From positions 1-44,332 of the forward strand of contig CAZUNO010000024.1 in the NCBI GenBank assembly GCA_964621445.1: a stretch of DNA of 44,332 nucleotides, given 5' to 3'. Under the pieces are notes generated by a model. That model was given only the letters and a program-made list of their open reading frames with translations, ran no database searches and was not told the origin of the DNA. Of the stretch, positions 24,715-31,672 are shown piece after piece (position 1 is the stretch's first letter; the number at the start of each line of letters is the position of its first letter). The stretch is from CAZUNO01 sp964621445 [NCBI: Candidatus Hadarchaeota archaeon]. GTDB taxonomy: Archaea; CAYQAE01; CAYVLA01. A program made the translations under genes and the position numbers.

Positions 24715-25059
24715 CTAACTGTCCAACATGTTCATTATCTTGGATTTTAATTGGCTCTTTCTTGTTACCCCCACTATTCGATCCGCGGGCTGTCCATCCT
24801 TGAAGAATAGAAATGTGGGAACACCGGCAACGGAAAACCGGGAGGCGGTCTGCGGTGCTTTGTCCACGTTAACTCTTCCCATTACTACTGAGCCATCTAA
24901 TTCAGAGGATAGGGATTCAAATACGGGTCCCATCATTCTGCAGGGCATACACCAGTCGGCATAGAAATCCAAAACCGCTACGCCATTATCTGGAACTGCT
25001 TTCTCGAAGTTCGAGTCATCTATATCCTTTATCCTCAATTTTGGCACCTGTTTGTGCAA
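24715..25059 (-). CDS. trx: Thioredoxin
   Basis: 114 residues. A single thioredoxin fold with active site WCMPC (C37, C40), the cis-proline in AGVPTF, and the usual DFYADW strand. CMPC replaces the common CGPC. Such proteins reduce disulfides in the cytoplasm. The start is TTG 25059, which lies inside a perfect palindrome, with a TATA-like TTTTTAAG about 21 bases upstream. The transcript is therefore probably leaderless and controlled by a repressor at its start. The adjacent HTH gene is the natural candidate. Confidence 0.93.
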   Translation of the reverse strand: MHKQVPKLRIKDIDDSNFEKAVPDNGVAVLDFYADWCMPCRMMGPVFESLSSELDGSVVMGRVNVDKAPQTASRFSVAGVPTFLFFKDGQPADRIVGVTRKSQLKSKIMNMLDS

Positions 25060-25074
25060 TGATTATGCACAAAC
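25050..25074 (-). promoter_or_regulatory. Perfect palindromic operator at the thioredoxin start
   Basis: GTTTGTGCA, 7 bases, TGCACAAAC: 9-base arms with no mismatch. The element covers the TTG start codon and probable transcription start, immediately downstream of the TATA-like box at 25076-25083. A bound protein here would block RNA polymerase. A partial copy lies in front of the HTH gene. Confidence 0.65.
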
Positions 25075-25125
25075 ACTTAAAAATGTTGATTCTAAACTTT
25101 CGAATGACAATCTAGGATACGGCAA

Positions 25126-25503
25126 TCAAGATTCAAAGATCTGGTCAGCGGAGTTTATTGCTTCAAGATGTTCCTCGTACCAGCACTCCAGCCGTTCGGT
25201 CAATCTCTTTCGAATATCTATCATGGATGCGGGCGAGTAAAGAAAATAGCGTCCCCTTTTTGGTCCCTCACAACACTTGGCCTCTCTCTCCACCAGCTTC
25301 CTGTCATTTAGAGCATTCAAGGCCCGTTGGACCGTCGACCTGTCCTTATTCAGGATTTCTGAGAGGTTTCGGACCCTTAACTTCCCACTTTTACATAAGT
25401 GGGCAAGGCATCGTATCTCGGTATCATTGAGTTCGAATACAATCTCCAGAACCGATCTTATCTTGCCATTGCAGATTCCGCCCTCTGATGAATAATTAGC
25501 CAC
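25126..25503 (-). CDS. Winged-helix transcriptional regulator next to thioredoxin
   Basis: About 125 residues from GTG 25503; the frame continues to 25551, but the TATA-like ATATTTGAATTTG at 25522-25534 points to 25503. A winged helix is seen in EIRCLAHLCKSGKLRVRNLSEIL ... KDRSTVQRALNALNDRKLVERE (middle of the protein), resembling TrmB/MarR-like archaeal regulators. The wing contains KCCEGPKRGRYFLYS, with adjacent cysteines that could sense redox state. A half-palindrome, GTGCATAATC, precedes its start and recurs at trx, so it probably controls itself and the trx operon (inference). Confidence 0.78.
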   Translation of the reverse strand: MANYSSEGGICNGKIRSVLEIVFELNDTEIRCLAHLCKSGKLRVRNLSEILNKDRSTVQRALNALNDRKLVEREAKCCEGPKRGRYFLYSPASMIDIRKRLTERLECWYEEHLEAINSADQIFES

Positions 25504-25513
25504 GATTATGCAC
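25494..25513 (-). promoter_or_regulatory. Second copy of the regulator element
   Basis: The ten bases GTGCATAATC at 25504-25513 (minus strand) are identical to the core of the trx palindrome and sit directly before the GTG of the HTH gene. The distal arm is degenerate. As at trx, the element lies between a TATA-like box and the start codon. Confidence 0.5.
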
Positions 25514-25564
25514 GGCCTGGCAAATTCAAATATCTTGGGGGCCAGGAACACAAATAGGAGGGAA

Positions 25565-26050
25565 TCAGCGACCCGACATTGGAGCTCTCTCGTCCGTTAG
25601 GCATAGCAGGTAGGAATACATACGCACCGCGAATCTCTGATAACCCAGGATAAATTCCCATAGGCCTCTATTCCTTCTACCCAAAACCAGAATGTGGAGC
25701 CAGAGAACCACAAATGCCAAGCCAGCTGCCAAAGACCAAAAATAGAAAACTATCAACAGCACGATGCCGTAGAAGATTCTGATAATTAGTTCGGTTCGTT
25801 TGGATTTCTCCTGGTAATCGGCATCCAGACGGATGGGGTAGGTTATGAACTGCTGTCCCTCAGCAGGGGCGACAGGCCTACCGCAGTATCTGCAGAACGA
25901 GAAATCGTCGGGAATATTCTTTCCGCAGTACCGGCAGTACGTCTGACTCACCACCTCTGGACATGAAGGACATTGATAAAAATCTATCGTGAAGGGGGAC
26001 GGGGCTTTGTTACGATTCTCTGTGAGGGAAACAAGATCCCGCTGGACCAT
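25565..26050 (-). CDS. Double zinc-ribbon membrane protein (DUF4389-like tail)
   Basis: 161 residues. Cysteine pairs CPSC, CRYC and CRYCG between residues 27 and 57 form one or two zinc ribbons. Then a hydrophobic region (about 90-122) forms one or two membrane helices. The end, GYQRFAVRMYSYLLCLTDERAPM, resembles the final part of DUF4389 proteins, which normally have a larger membrane domain. The start is uncertain: the first 20 residues may be non-coding. Function unknown. Confidence 0.65.
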   Translation of the reverse strand: MVQRDLVSLTENRNKAPSPFTIDFYQCPSCPEVVSQTYCRYCGKNIPDDFSFCRYCGRPVAPAEGQQFITYPIRLDADYQEKSKRTELIIRIFYGIVLLIVFYFWSLAAGLAFVVLWLHILVLGRRNRGLWEFILGYQRFAVRMYSYLLCLTDERAPMSGR

Positions 26051-26098
26051 TTGTGAACAGTTAAATAGCGCTTAAGCCGATTCCTACCAAGTGATTAG

Positions 26099-26764
26099 AT
26101 GACCAAGAAGATGATTTTCACCATAACTATTGCCATGATAGTGGCCTCACTAACCCTTGGGTGCGTGAAAACCGATGTGGATATGACCGTTCATGAAAAT
26201 GGCTCGATGACCGCATCCTTCACCATGGGTATGCAGGAGATGTATTGGAACATGAGTGGGGGTATGAACTCGACCTTTGGCAATTTCAGTTTCTTTGGAA
26301 ATGAAACTGAATTGACTGAGAACGCTACCGAGGTTTGGAAGGAGAATGGTTGGGTATATGTTAGAACCGAGGGAATTAGGGTTCCCGAGGAGAACATGAG
26401 CTTGGAGATAGATCAATATCCAAGCTACACGGAATATGTAATCCGGGCCAATATGACTGATGTTGACGATACACCGGATGAGGGTGGGGACATTGGGTAT
26501 AATCTCAGCGATCCCATGGTTCGTGGCATGCTTGAAAGCATGACCTTCGACTTTTCCATCAATATGCCGGGGGAGATAGTGGACCATAACGCCCATGACG
26601 TGGCAAACGGAAGGGCTACCTGGAACTACAACGGCATTACCATGGAGAACGCCACTACCCTGTATGCTAAATCACATTACTATGGAATGCCAGAGGGATT
26701 GACCCTCCTATTTGCCATTGTCACGGGCGGCTTAATGGTTGTAAGAAAGTCTAGATCAGGCTGA
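26099..26764 (+). CDS. Secreted lipoprotein with C-terminal membrane helix
   Basis: 221 residues. A signal peptide ends in the lipobox LTLGC with lipidated Cys at 22. The mature part is beta-rich with many Met, Asn and N-x-S/T sites, and a hydrophobic helix near residues 198-215 is followed by RKSRSG, a typical anchor. The opening DVDMTVHENGSMTASFTMG resembles LppM-type lipoproteins (weak match). It probably sits on the outer face of the membrane. It overlaps the end of argF by 14 bases. Confidence 0.7.
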   Translation: MTKKMIFTITIAMIVASLTLGCVKTDVDMTVHENGSMTASFTMGMQEMYWNMSGGMNSTFGNFSFFGNETELTENATEVWKENGWVYVRTEGIRVPEENMSLEIDQYPSYTEYVIRANMTDVDDTPDEGGDIGYNLSDPMVRGMLESMTFDFSINMPGEIVDHNAHDVANGRATWNYNGITMENATTLYAKSHYYGMPEGLTLLFAIVTGGLMVVRKSRSG

Positions 26765-27626
26765 GAAGAAGGGCCTTCGTTGTGTGTAGCCGGTTCTCCG
26801 CCTCGTCAAATGCGAGGCACTGTGAACTCTCCAGCACCTCGGATGTGATTTCGTAACCCCTCTGAGCTGGTAAGCAGTGAAGCACTATGGCTTCATCATT
26901 TGCCAGGCTCAGAATGTCGGTGTCAACGGTGTAGCCCTCAAAATCCCTCAATCTCCTCTTCTTCTCTTCCTCCTGTCCTAAAGAGACCCAGGTGTCGGTT
27001 ACCAGAACATCCGCGTCTTGGGCGGCCTGTCGCGGGTTCCGTAGTATTTCAGCATCAGTTGGAATACTGGGTTCGTATCCCTTTGGGGTTGCGATGGCGG
27101 TTTTCATTCCGAGCAAGTTGGCGGCCTGCGATAGAGATACAAAGACGTTGGTGCCGTCCCCTATCCAGGCTAATTTGAGGCCACTCATCTCCCCTTTTGC
27201 CTCGAGAATGGTCATTATATCTGCCAGGGCTTGACAGGGGTGATGATCATCATCCATACCATTAATCACCGGACTTTCGGAGGCCTCGGCGATATGAATT
27301 AGATCATGATGGTCATAGAGACGGGCCATAATTGCGTCACAGTATCTTGAAAGGACCTTTGCCTCGTCCCGGATATCACCCTTAATGAAGTTAGTCTCTT
27401 CCCATTTCAGGTTGAGAGCATGTCCCGATAGCTCGGTCATTGCCACCTCAAAGCTGACTCTGGTTCTAGTTGATGTCTTGGCGAATAGCATAGCGAGGGA
27501 TTTTCCGTCCAGATCCTTTCTCAGCTGGTTGTCCCTCTTCAGGTCCATGGACAGGTCCATTAGCGCAAGTAGCTCCGACTTCGAGAGGTCGCTAAGCTCC
27601 AGAAAGTCTCTTCCCTTGAGGTCCAT
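26751..27626 (-). CDS. argF: Ornithine carbamoyltransferase
   Basis: 291 residues from ATG 27626. It makes citrulline from ornithine and carbamoyl phosphate in arginine synthesis. The carbamoyl-phosphate site STRTRVSFE, the HPCQALAD motif and the catalytic HCLPAQRG near the C-terminus are all present, and DTWVSLGQEEE fits the ornithine loop. The frame extends to TTG 27689, but MDLKGRDFLELSDLS is the normal family start; a TATA-like stretch lies around 27646-27657. No other arg gene is adjacent. Confidence 0.94.
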   Translation of the reverse strand: MDLKGRDFLELSDLSKSELLALMDLSMDLKRDNQLRKDLDGKSLAMLFAKTSTRTRVSFEVAMTELSGHALNLKWEETNFIKGDIRDEAKVLSRYCDAIMARLYDHHDLIHIAEASESPVINGMDDDHHPCQALADIMTILEAKGEMSGLKLAWIGDGTNVFVSLSQAANLLGMKTAIATPKGYEPSIPTDAEILRNPRQAAQDADVLVTDTWVSLGQEEEKKRRLRDFEGYTVDTDILSLANDEAIVLHCLPAQRGYEITSEVLESSQCLAFDEAENRLHTTKALLLSLI

Positions 27627-27750
27627 GGTCAATTGGATGGTCCTTGATATGATAAGTGCTTTGGATTTCTCTTGATTTTCCGTGGCCAAGGTAATCCTTT
27701 TAAGTCTATGGTGAAGTGCGATAGATGCCTCGTTGAAAGGTGTTGAATAT

Positions 27751-28272
27751 ATGTCCCAAGATACCGGCCCTCCTCCACAACCAGCCTCCTCTCCAGGCGG
27801 TCAAACACCGACAGGGAAAGGCGGGCCAACTGACTACTCGACTATGCCCAAAGCTGGATTTCTCTATAGATTCATAGCCTGGCTAATCGATGCCATAATA
27901 TTGGGAATTATCCAGGGAGCGATAACAGCTGCTCTGGGAACCCCAGTGATGACCGGCGTGTCTTTTGATCCCGTTCAAATGGCCTCAAGGTATAGTGCTA
28001 TTTCGGCCATCAGCCTTATCATTGGCGTGGCCTACTTCGTCTACTTCTGGGGTGACAAGGGAGCTACCCCCGGCAAGATGGCCCTGGGCCTAAAGGTTAT
28101 CGGAACCGACGGGTCCATGCCGGTTGGCTACCCCAAGGCTTTTGTTAGGTATATCGGGTATATCATATCCTCTATCATCTGTATGCTTGGGTATCTGCTG
28201 ATAATTATCGATGACGATAACCAGGGCTTGCATGACAAGATAGCATCCACATATGTGGTCAAGACTCCCTGA
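27751..28272 (+). CDS. RDD family membrane protein
   Basis: 173 residues from ATG 27751, preceded by AAAGGTG; TTG 27733 is less likely. A Pro/Gly-rich cytoplasmic head of about 30 residues is followed by the RDD domain: FLYRFIAWLIDAIILG near residue 40, then KGATPGKMALGLKVI, and IIDDDNQGLHDKIASTYVV at the end. Four or so membrane helices. RDD proteins are often linked to ion transport, but most are uncharacterised. Confidence 0.88.
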   Translation: MSQDTGPPPQPASSPGGQTPTGKGGPTDYSTMPKAGFLYRFIAWLIDAIILGIIQGAITAALGTPVMTGVSFDPVQMASRYSAISAISLIIGVAYFVYFWGDKGATPGKMALGLKVIGTDGSMPVGYPKAFVRYIGYIISSIICMLGYLLIIIDDDNQGLHDKIASTYVVKTP

Positions 28273-28762
28273 TCAGTCGGGCGGGCCTTCTAATCACTCG
28301 ACGCGTCCGGCGAAGCATTTCCTCAACTGCGGACTCGGCTTGAGGGGCTAGGTAGAAGGCGATAGCTGTACCAAGGATGAAACCGGTGATCGCTCTTAGG
28401 GAGTTATTGCTCTCTCTAAGTCCAACTAACTGGGTCAGGCCATCGATGATGAGGGGAAAAGCAGCCACGAAAAGGTAGGTTTTCCCGGGAGTGCGCCTTG
28501 GCCTGAGCATGAAAACCAGGGAACCCGCTAGGACACCAAAATAGATGAAGGTACACCTTGAACAGACGGCCAGGGGATTACCTTGCAGGTAGAAGGATCT
28601 CTGCGTTTTCTGGTGGCAAACCCAGGAAAAAACGTCGTAAATTCCCTGACCGAGAAATCTTGTCTGCGTGCTGGAGTATAGAACGGGGGCGGCAAATATG
28701 GATCCCACCCAGATTGAGAGAGCCATTAGATATATGACGTAATTTGTGGACCGTGGTTTCAA
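28259..28762 (-). CDS. DUF2085 family membrane protein
   Basis: About 167 residues from TTG 28762, or 186 from ATG 28819. CHQKTQRSF ... LAVCSRCTFIYFG is the diagnostic DUF2085 pattern of His and Cys in a small membrane protein with about four helices. The very long frame back to 29188 overlaps the phosphodiesterase gene and is not real. A TATA-like box at 28779-28794 stands about 24 bases before TTG 28762. ATG 28819 would overlap the start codon of the divergent gene. Function unknown; the metal-ligand-like residues suggest metal or redox binding (inference). Confidence 0.8.
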   Translation of the reverse strand: MKPRSTNYVIYLMALSIWVGSIFAAPVLYSSTQTRFLGQGIYDVFSWVCHQKTQRSFYLQGNPLAVCSRCTFIYFGVLAGSLVFMLRPRRTPGKTYLFVAAFPLIIDGLTQLVGLRESNNSLRAITGFILGTAIAFYLAPQAESAVEEMLRRTRRVIRRPARLIRES

Positions 28763-28778
28763 TAAAATGTCTAGGACG

Positions 28779-28794
28779 CCTATATTTATATTTG
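28779..28794. promoter_or_regulatory. Shared, near-symmetric TATA element for divergent genes
   Basis: CCTATATTTATATTTG reads as a TATA box in both directions (TATATTTATA / TATAAATATA). It is about 30 bases before ATG 28818 on the plus strand and about 24 bases before TTG 28762 on the minus strand, so one TBP site may serve both leaderless genes. Confidence 0.45.
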
Positions 28795-28817
28795 CGAGGT
28801 AACTGCTTTCGATATCC

Positions 28818-29633
28818 ATGACCCATAATGACCTGAGGCTATTAGCTCCAAGCATATGCGAGATATTAGGGGCCAGATTTCCGGAATCTTGTCGAGTGGA
28901 GAGCTTCAAACCCATGGTTGAGAGTCTGGCAGGAAGTTCTATTTTGGCTGCAGTGGTTTTCGATGGTTTTGGCCTCAAGACATTCCAATCGTTAGGTTCA
29001 AATTGCCCTAATTTCGAGAAGATCTTTTCCCTCCGTTGTGCGGAAATACGATCGGTTGACCCTCCAAAGACCCCCGTTGCCTTTGCTTCCATGGCCACCG
29101 GTCTATCCCCGGCTAACCACGGCATAAGGTCCAAAGAGGAGACTCTGGATAGCGAGACGGTATTCGACGTGCTGGGGGATGAAGACATGAGGACATGCGT
29201 GGGAGGCCGGCTCAGCGGAAGCCCGGCTCACCTTTTCGGCGACTCCTGCGATTACCCGGCCATAGCTCACTCCAATCGGGACGAAGAGGTGCTAGAATTG
29301 ACACTTGAAGCGATCGAGACGAGGAACCCGGCCTTCACCATGGTTCAGTTTCTCGATATTGACAAGGCTTCGCACAAATACGGCCCTTTTGGGGATAATG
29401 CTCGCAAAGCGGTCCGAGATACTGATATGAGATTAGGGGCCTTAGTCCGGGTTTTAGGTCAGATAGGCGGGGCCGTGATAGTTCTTGCTGACCACGGTCA
29501 GCATGAACGTAGGGTAATTGAGGATGGGAAAAAGGTGCTTAAAGGAACACATGATGGCAGCTGTGAGTTGGACTACATGATACCACTGGGCTGGTGTGAT
29601 GAGTCAGAAGTATCGAGAATCTCGGAAACCTAA
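28818..29633 (+). CDS. Alkaline-phosphatase-superfamily phosphodiesterase/pyrophosphatase
   Basis: 271 residues. Metal ligands and nucleophile of the type I phosphodiesterase/nucleotide pyrophosphatase family are in order: VVFDGFG (D49), PPKTPVAFASMATG (T85 as nucleophile), QFLDIDKASHKYG, VLADHGQHE and KGTHDG. Two zinc ions should be bound and a phosphate mono- or diester hydrolysed. There is no signal peptide, so it is cytoplasmic. Divergent from the DUF2085 gene; substrate unknown. Confidence 0.85.
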   Translation: MTHNDLRLLAPSICEILGARFPESCRVESFKPMVESLAGSSILAAVVFDGFGLKTFQSLGSNCPNFEKIFSLRCAEIRSVDPPKTPVAFASMATGLSPANHGIRSKEETLDSETVFDVLGDEDMRTCVGGRLSGSPAHLFGDSCDYPAIAHSNRDEEVLELTLEAIETRNPAFTMVQFLDIDKASHKYGPFGDNARKAVRDTDMRLGALVRVLGQIGGAVIVLADHGQHERRVIEDGKKVLKGTHDGSCELDYMIPLGWCDESEVSRISET

Positions 29634-29701
29634 TGATAATACATTTAACGCTGGATCCGATGTGTCGCCAACTGGCAATTTGGTTGTTATGGAACGGGTG
29701 A

Positions 29702-30844
29702 ATGATGCTCGACCGTAAGAAGGTAGACCAGGCATCAAAGATGGCATCCAGGTTCATGCTAAATGTCTGTCAAGTGGGAGAAGAAGACCATCCCGATCAC
29801 GGCGGTTTTCGAACGGAATTCGATCTTGAGGACAGGAAATTTAGGATGGTCCGGGAGCCCTGGCATACTGCTGCAGCAGTTAGGGCCTTGCTAAGGATTC
29901 ATGGTAGAACGCGAAACCAATCTTGGCTTGAAGGGGCGGGCAATGGGGGCATGTACCTGGAGCGACTTCAGTGCAGAGAGGAGGATTGCATAATGGAAGG
30001 AGCTCTCTGGGATCCCTGGATAGAAGGAGAGGAACCCTTGAGGGTCGATTCCAGCTACAGGAGTATACTGGGACTACTTGACCTGTATGGCCCTACGGGG
30101 TCGGGCCATTACCTTGAAACGGCTAGACAGGTGGCAAAATGGTTCAAGGAGGATGTGTATCGAGGTGGGGGAACCCATTTAAACCGCTATTTCCCGGACA
30201 AGGAGACCTTTGGATGGCCCAGAAGCCATATACTAGATGAGGGCTCCTTCGCGAGACTCCAGGATCTCACACGGGAGAAGGTGTTCGGCGATATATATGA
30301 TGATCAGGTTGATGCTTTGGTCGATTCCTGGGTCGAACCCGGTGTCTTTTCATGCAGGGACGCACCAAGGATGGAAAAAGATGACGCCAGTGAGGGAGAG
30401 GAGGTCTCGACAAGGAATATGTACTGGCATCTAGCTCCATTGATAACGGCATGTGAAAAGAGACGAAAGGAGAGATTTATCCAACCGGTAAGCACCAGTC
30501 TGAGATTGATAATGAACTCACAGTCCACAGAGGGCTATGTTCCCCAGTCCTTTGATCCCACCAATTCGGTAACCAATGGCGGTCCCGATGGGACCGGGAC
30601 CGCGATGTTCGCGATATTATGGCTGAAGATGTACGGGCTGGCGGCTGAGGACGTATACATGGAGGCATCCGAAAAGGCGATATCCTGGATAGTGAAGTCC
30701 CAGTTCCTTTCCAGAGAGACCTTCCTTGGAGCTTTTTACGAGGGGAAGAGCATGGAAAATGGCGAGATCATGGATAGTTGGGGTGCCGTGTCTTCAATTT
30801 ACGGGGTTCTGGCCTGTGAGGAGTACTTGAAAACATCAAGTTGA
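29702..30844 (+). CDS. Alpha/alpha-toroid-like protein, unassigned family
   Basis: 380 residues, with aromatic and acidic helices (HTAAAVRALLRIHGRTRNQS, YRSILGLLDLYGPTGSGHYL, GTAMFAILWLKMYGLA) that suggest an alpha/alpha toroid as in sugar epimerases, lyases and unsaturated glycuronyl hydrolases. It has no signal peptide. I cannot name the catalytic residues. It starts at ATG 29702 after GGGTGA and is followed 19 bases after its stop by the ABC-type ATPase gene on the same strand, so co-transcription is likely. Function unknown; carbohydrate chemistry is inferred. Confidence 0.6.
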   Translation: MMLDRKKVDQASKMASRFMLNVCQVGEEDHPDHGGFRTEFDLEDRKFRMVREPWHTAAAVRALLRIHGRTRNQSWLEGAGNGGMYLERLQCREEDCIMEGALWDPWIEGEEPLRVDSSYRSILGLLDLYGPTGSGHYLETARQVAKWFKEDVYRGGGTHLNRYFPDKETFGWPRSHILDEGSFARLQDLTREKVFGDIYDDQVDALVDSWVEPGVFSCRDAPRMEKDDASEGEEVSTRNMYWHLAPLITACEKRRKERFIQPVSTSLRLIMNSQSTEGYVPQSFDPTNSVTNGGPDGTGTAMFAILWLKMYGLAAEDVYMEASEKAISWIVKSQFLSRETFLGAFYEGKSMENGEIMDSWGAVSSIYGVLACEEYLKTSS

Positions 30845-30863
30845 TATTGACCTGAAAGGAGGC

Positions 30864-31559
30864 ATGGTTAAAACGAGCGCTGAAGCTGTGGTGGAGCTTG
30901 AGGACGTTGAAAAAGCCTACGAGTTTGGTGGCCTATCAGTTAAGATAATGAGAGGAGTAAACTTATCGGTGGAACCTGGGGAGTTTATCTGCCTTTTTGG
31001 TTCGGCAGGTTCAGGTAAAACCAGTCTTCTAAACATGATTGCTTGCATTTCGCTTCCCTCCTCTGGCAGGATTAGTATTTGTGGGGAGGACCTGATAGAG
31101 AATCCGGAGGTCAGGGAGGGCTTGCGGAAGACGAGGGTTGCCCTTCTATCCAGGGTCTCCGGCCTTATACCGGACATGACGGCACACGAGAATATCGATA
31201 TGGCTCTGGGAATGACCGCTTCGGGTCAGTTTAAAACTACCGATCAGATATTCGAAGAGGTTGGGCTCAAGGGCAAAGAGAACGAAAGGGTAGCAAATCT
31301 TTCTCCTATAGACTCAATAAAGCTGACCATAGGAAAGTCCCTGGCAAACGAGCCAGATCTCCTAGTTTGTGACGATCTTACCGGGGATTTCGAGGAAGAG
31401 GAATCGATGCAGGTCATCGAAATTCTCCGCCGGCAGGCCGAAGCCGGTAAAACGGCTATCGTGCTAAGTACATCTGAGGTCAGCATAGAAGGAATGGCAG
31501 ATAGATCTTTCAAAATGGAGAATGGAAAGTTAATAACATTTCAAAGAGAGACGGAATGA
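30864..31559 (+). CDS. Degenerate ABC-type ATPase
   Basis: 231 residues, aligning to LolD/MacB-type ABC ATPases. Walker A is intact (GSAGSGKT, residues 46-53). The Q-loop Gln reads LSR near residue 97, the signature LSGGQ reads LSPID (147-151), Walker B ends CDD so the catalytic Glu is Asp (171), and the switch His is Ser in IVLSTSE (near 202). It could bind ATP but should hydrolyse it poorly. No permease lies next to it. AAAGGAGG lies directly before the ATG. A non-transport or regulatory role is inferred. Confidence 0.78.
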   Translation: MVKTSAEAVVELEDVEKAYEFGGLSVKIMRGVNLSVEPGEFICLFGSAGSGKTSLLNMIACISLPSSGRISICGEDLIENPEVREGLRKTRVALLSRVSGLIPDMTAHENIDMALGMTASGQFKTTDQIFEEVGLKGKENERVANLSPIDSIKLTIGKSLANEPDLLVCDDLTGDFEEEESMQVIEILRRQAEAGKTAIVLSTSEVSIEGMADRSFKMENGKLITFQRETE

Positions 31560-31561
31560 TA

Positions 31562-31672
31562 ATGAGTTTTCCAGGAGCCTTTGTGCCCGACCTTTTTGGC
31601 TGGGAAGGTTTCCATTCTTTGAAGGTGGCAAACTCTACCCGAGGCTTTGGGAATTTCGTTAATGATAGCTAA
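31562..31672 (+). CDS. Possible 36-residue ORF after the ABC ATPase
   Basis: ATG 31562 lies two bases after the ABC stop and opens a 36-codon frame (begins MSFPGAFVPDLFGWEGF), closing at a TAA that overlaps the convergent FAD gene end by 4 bases. It has no recognisable feature besides its placement. It may be chance; the 110-base stretch otherwise shows nothing. Confidence 0.2.
   Translation: MSFPGAFVPDLFGWEGFHSLKVANSTRGFGNFVNDS

Noticed and set aside
28820-29188. Long N-terminal extension of the DUF2085 frame on the minus strand
   Set aside because: It lies antisense to the conserved phosphodiesterase gene and has no membrane or family pattern.
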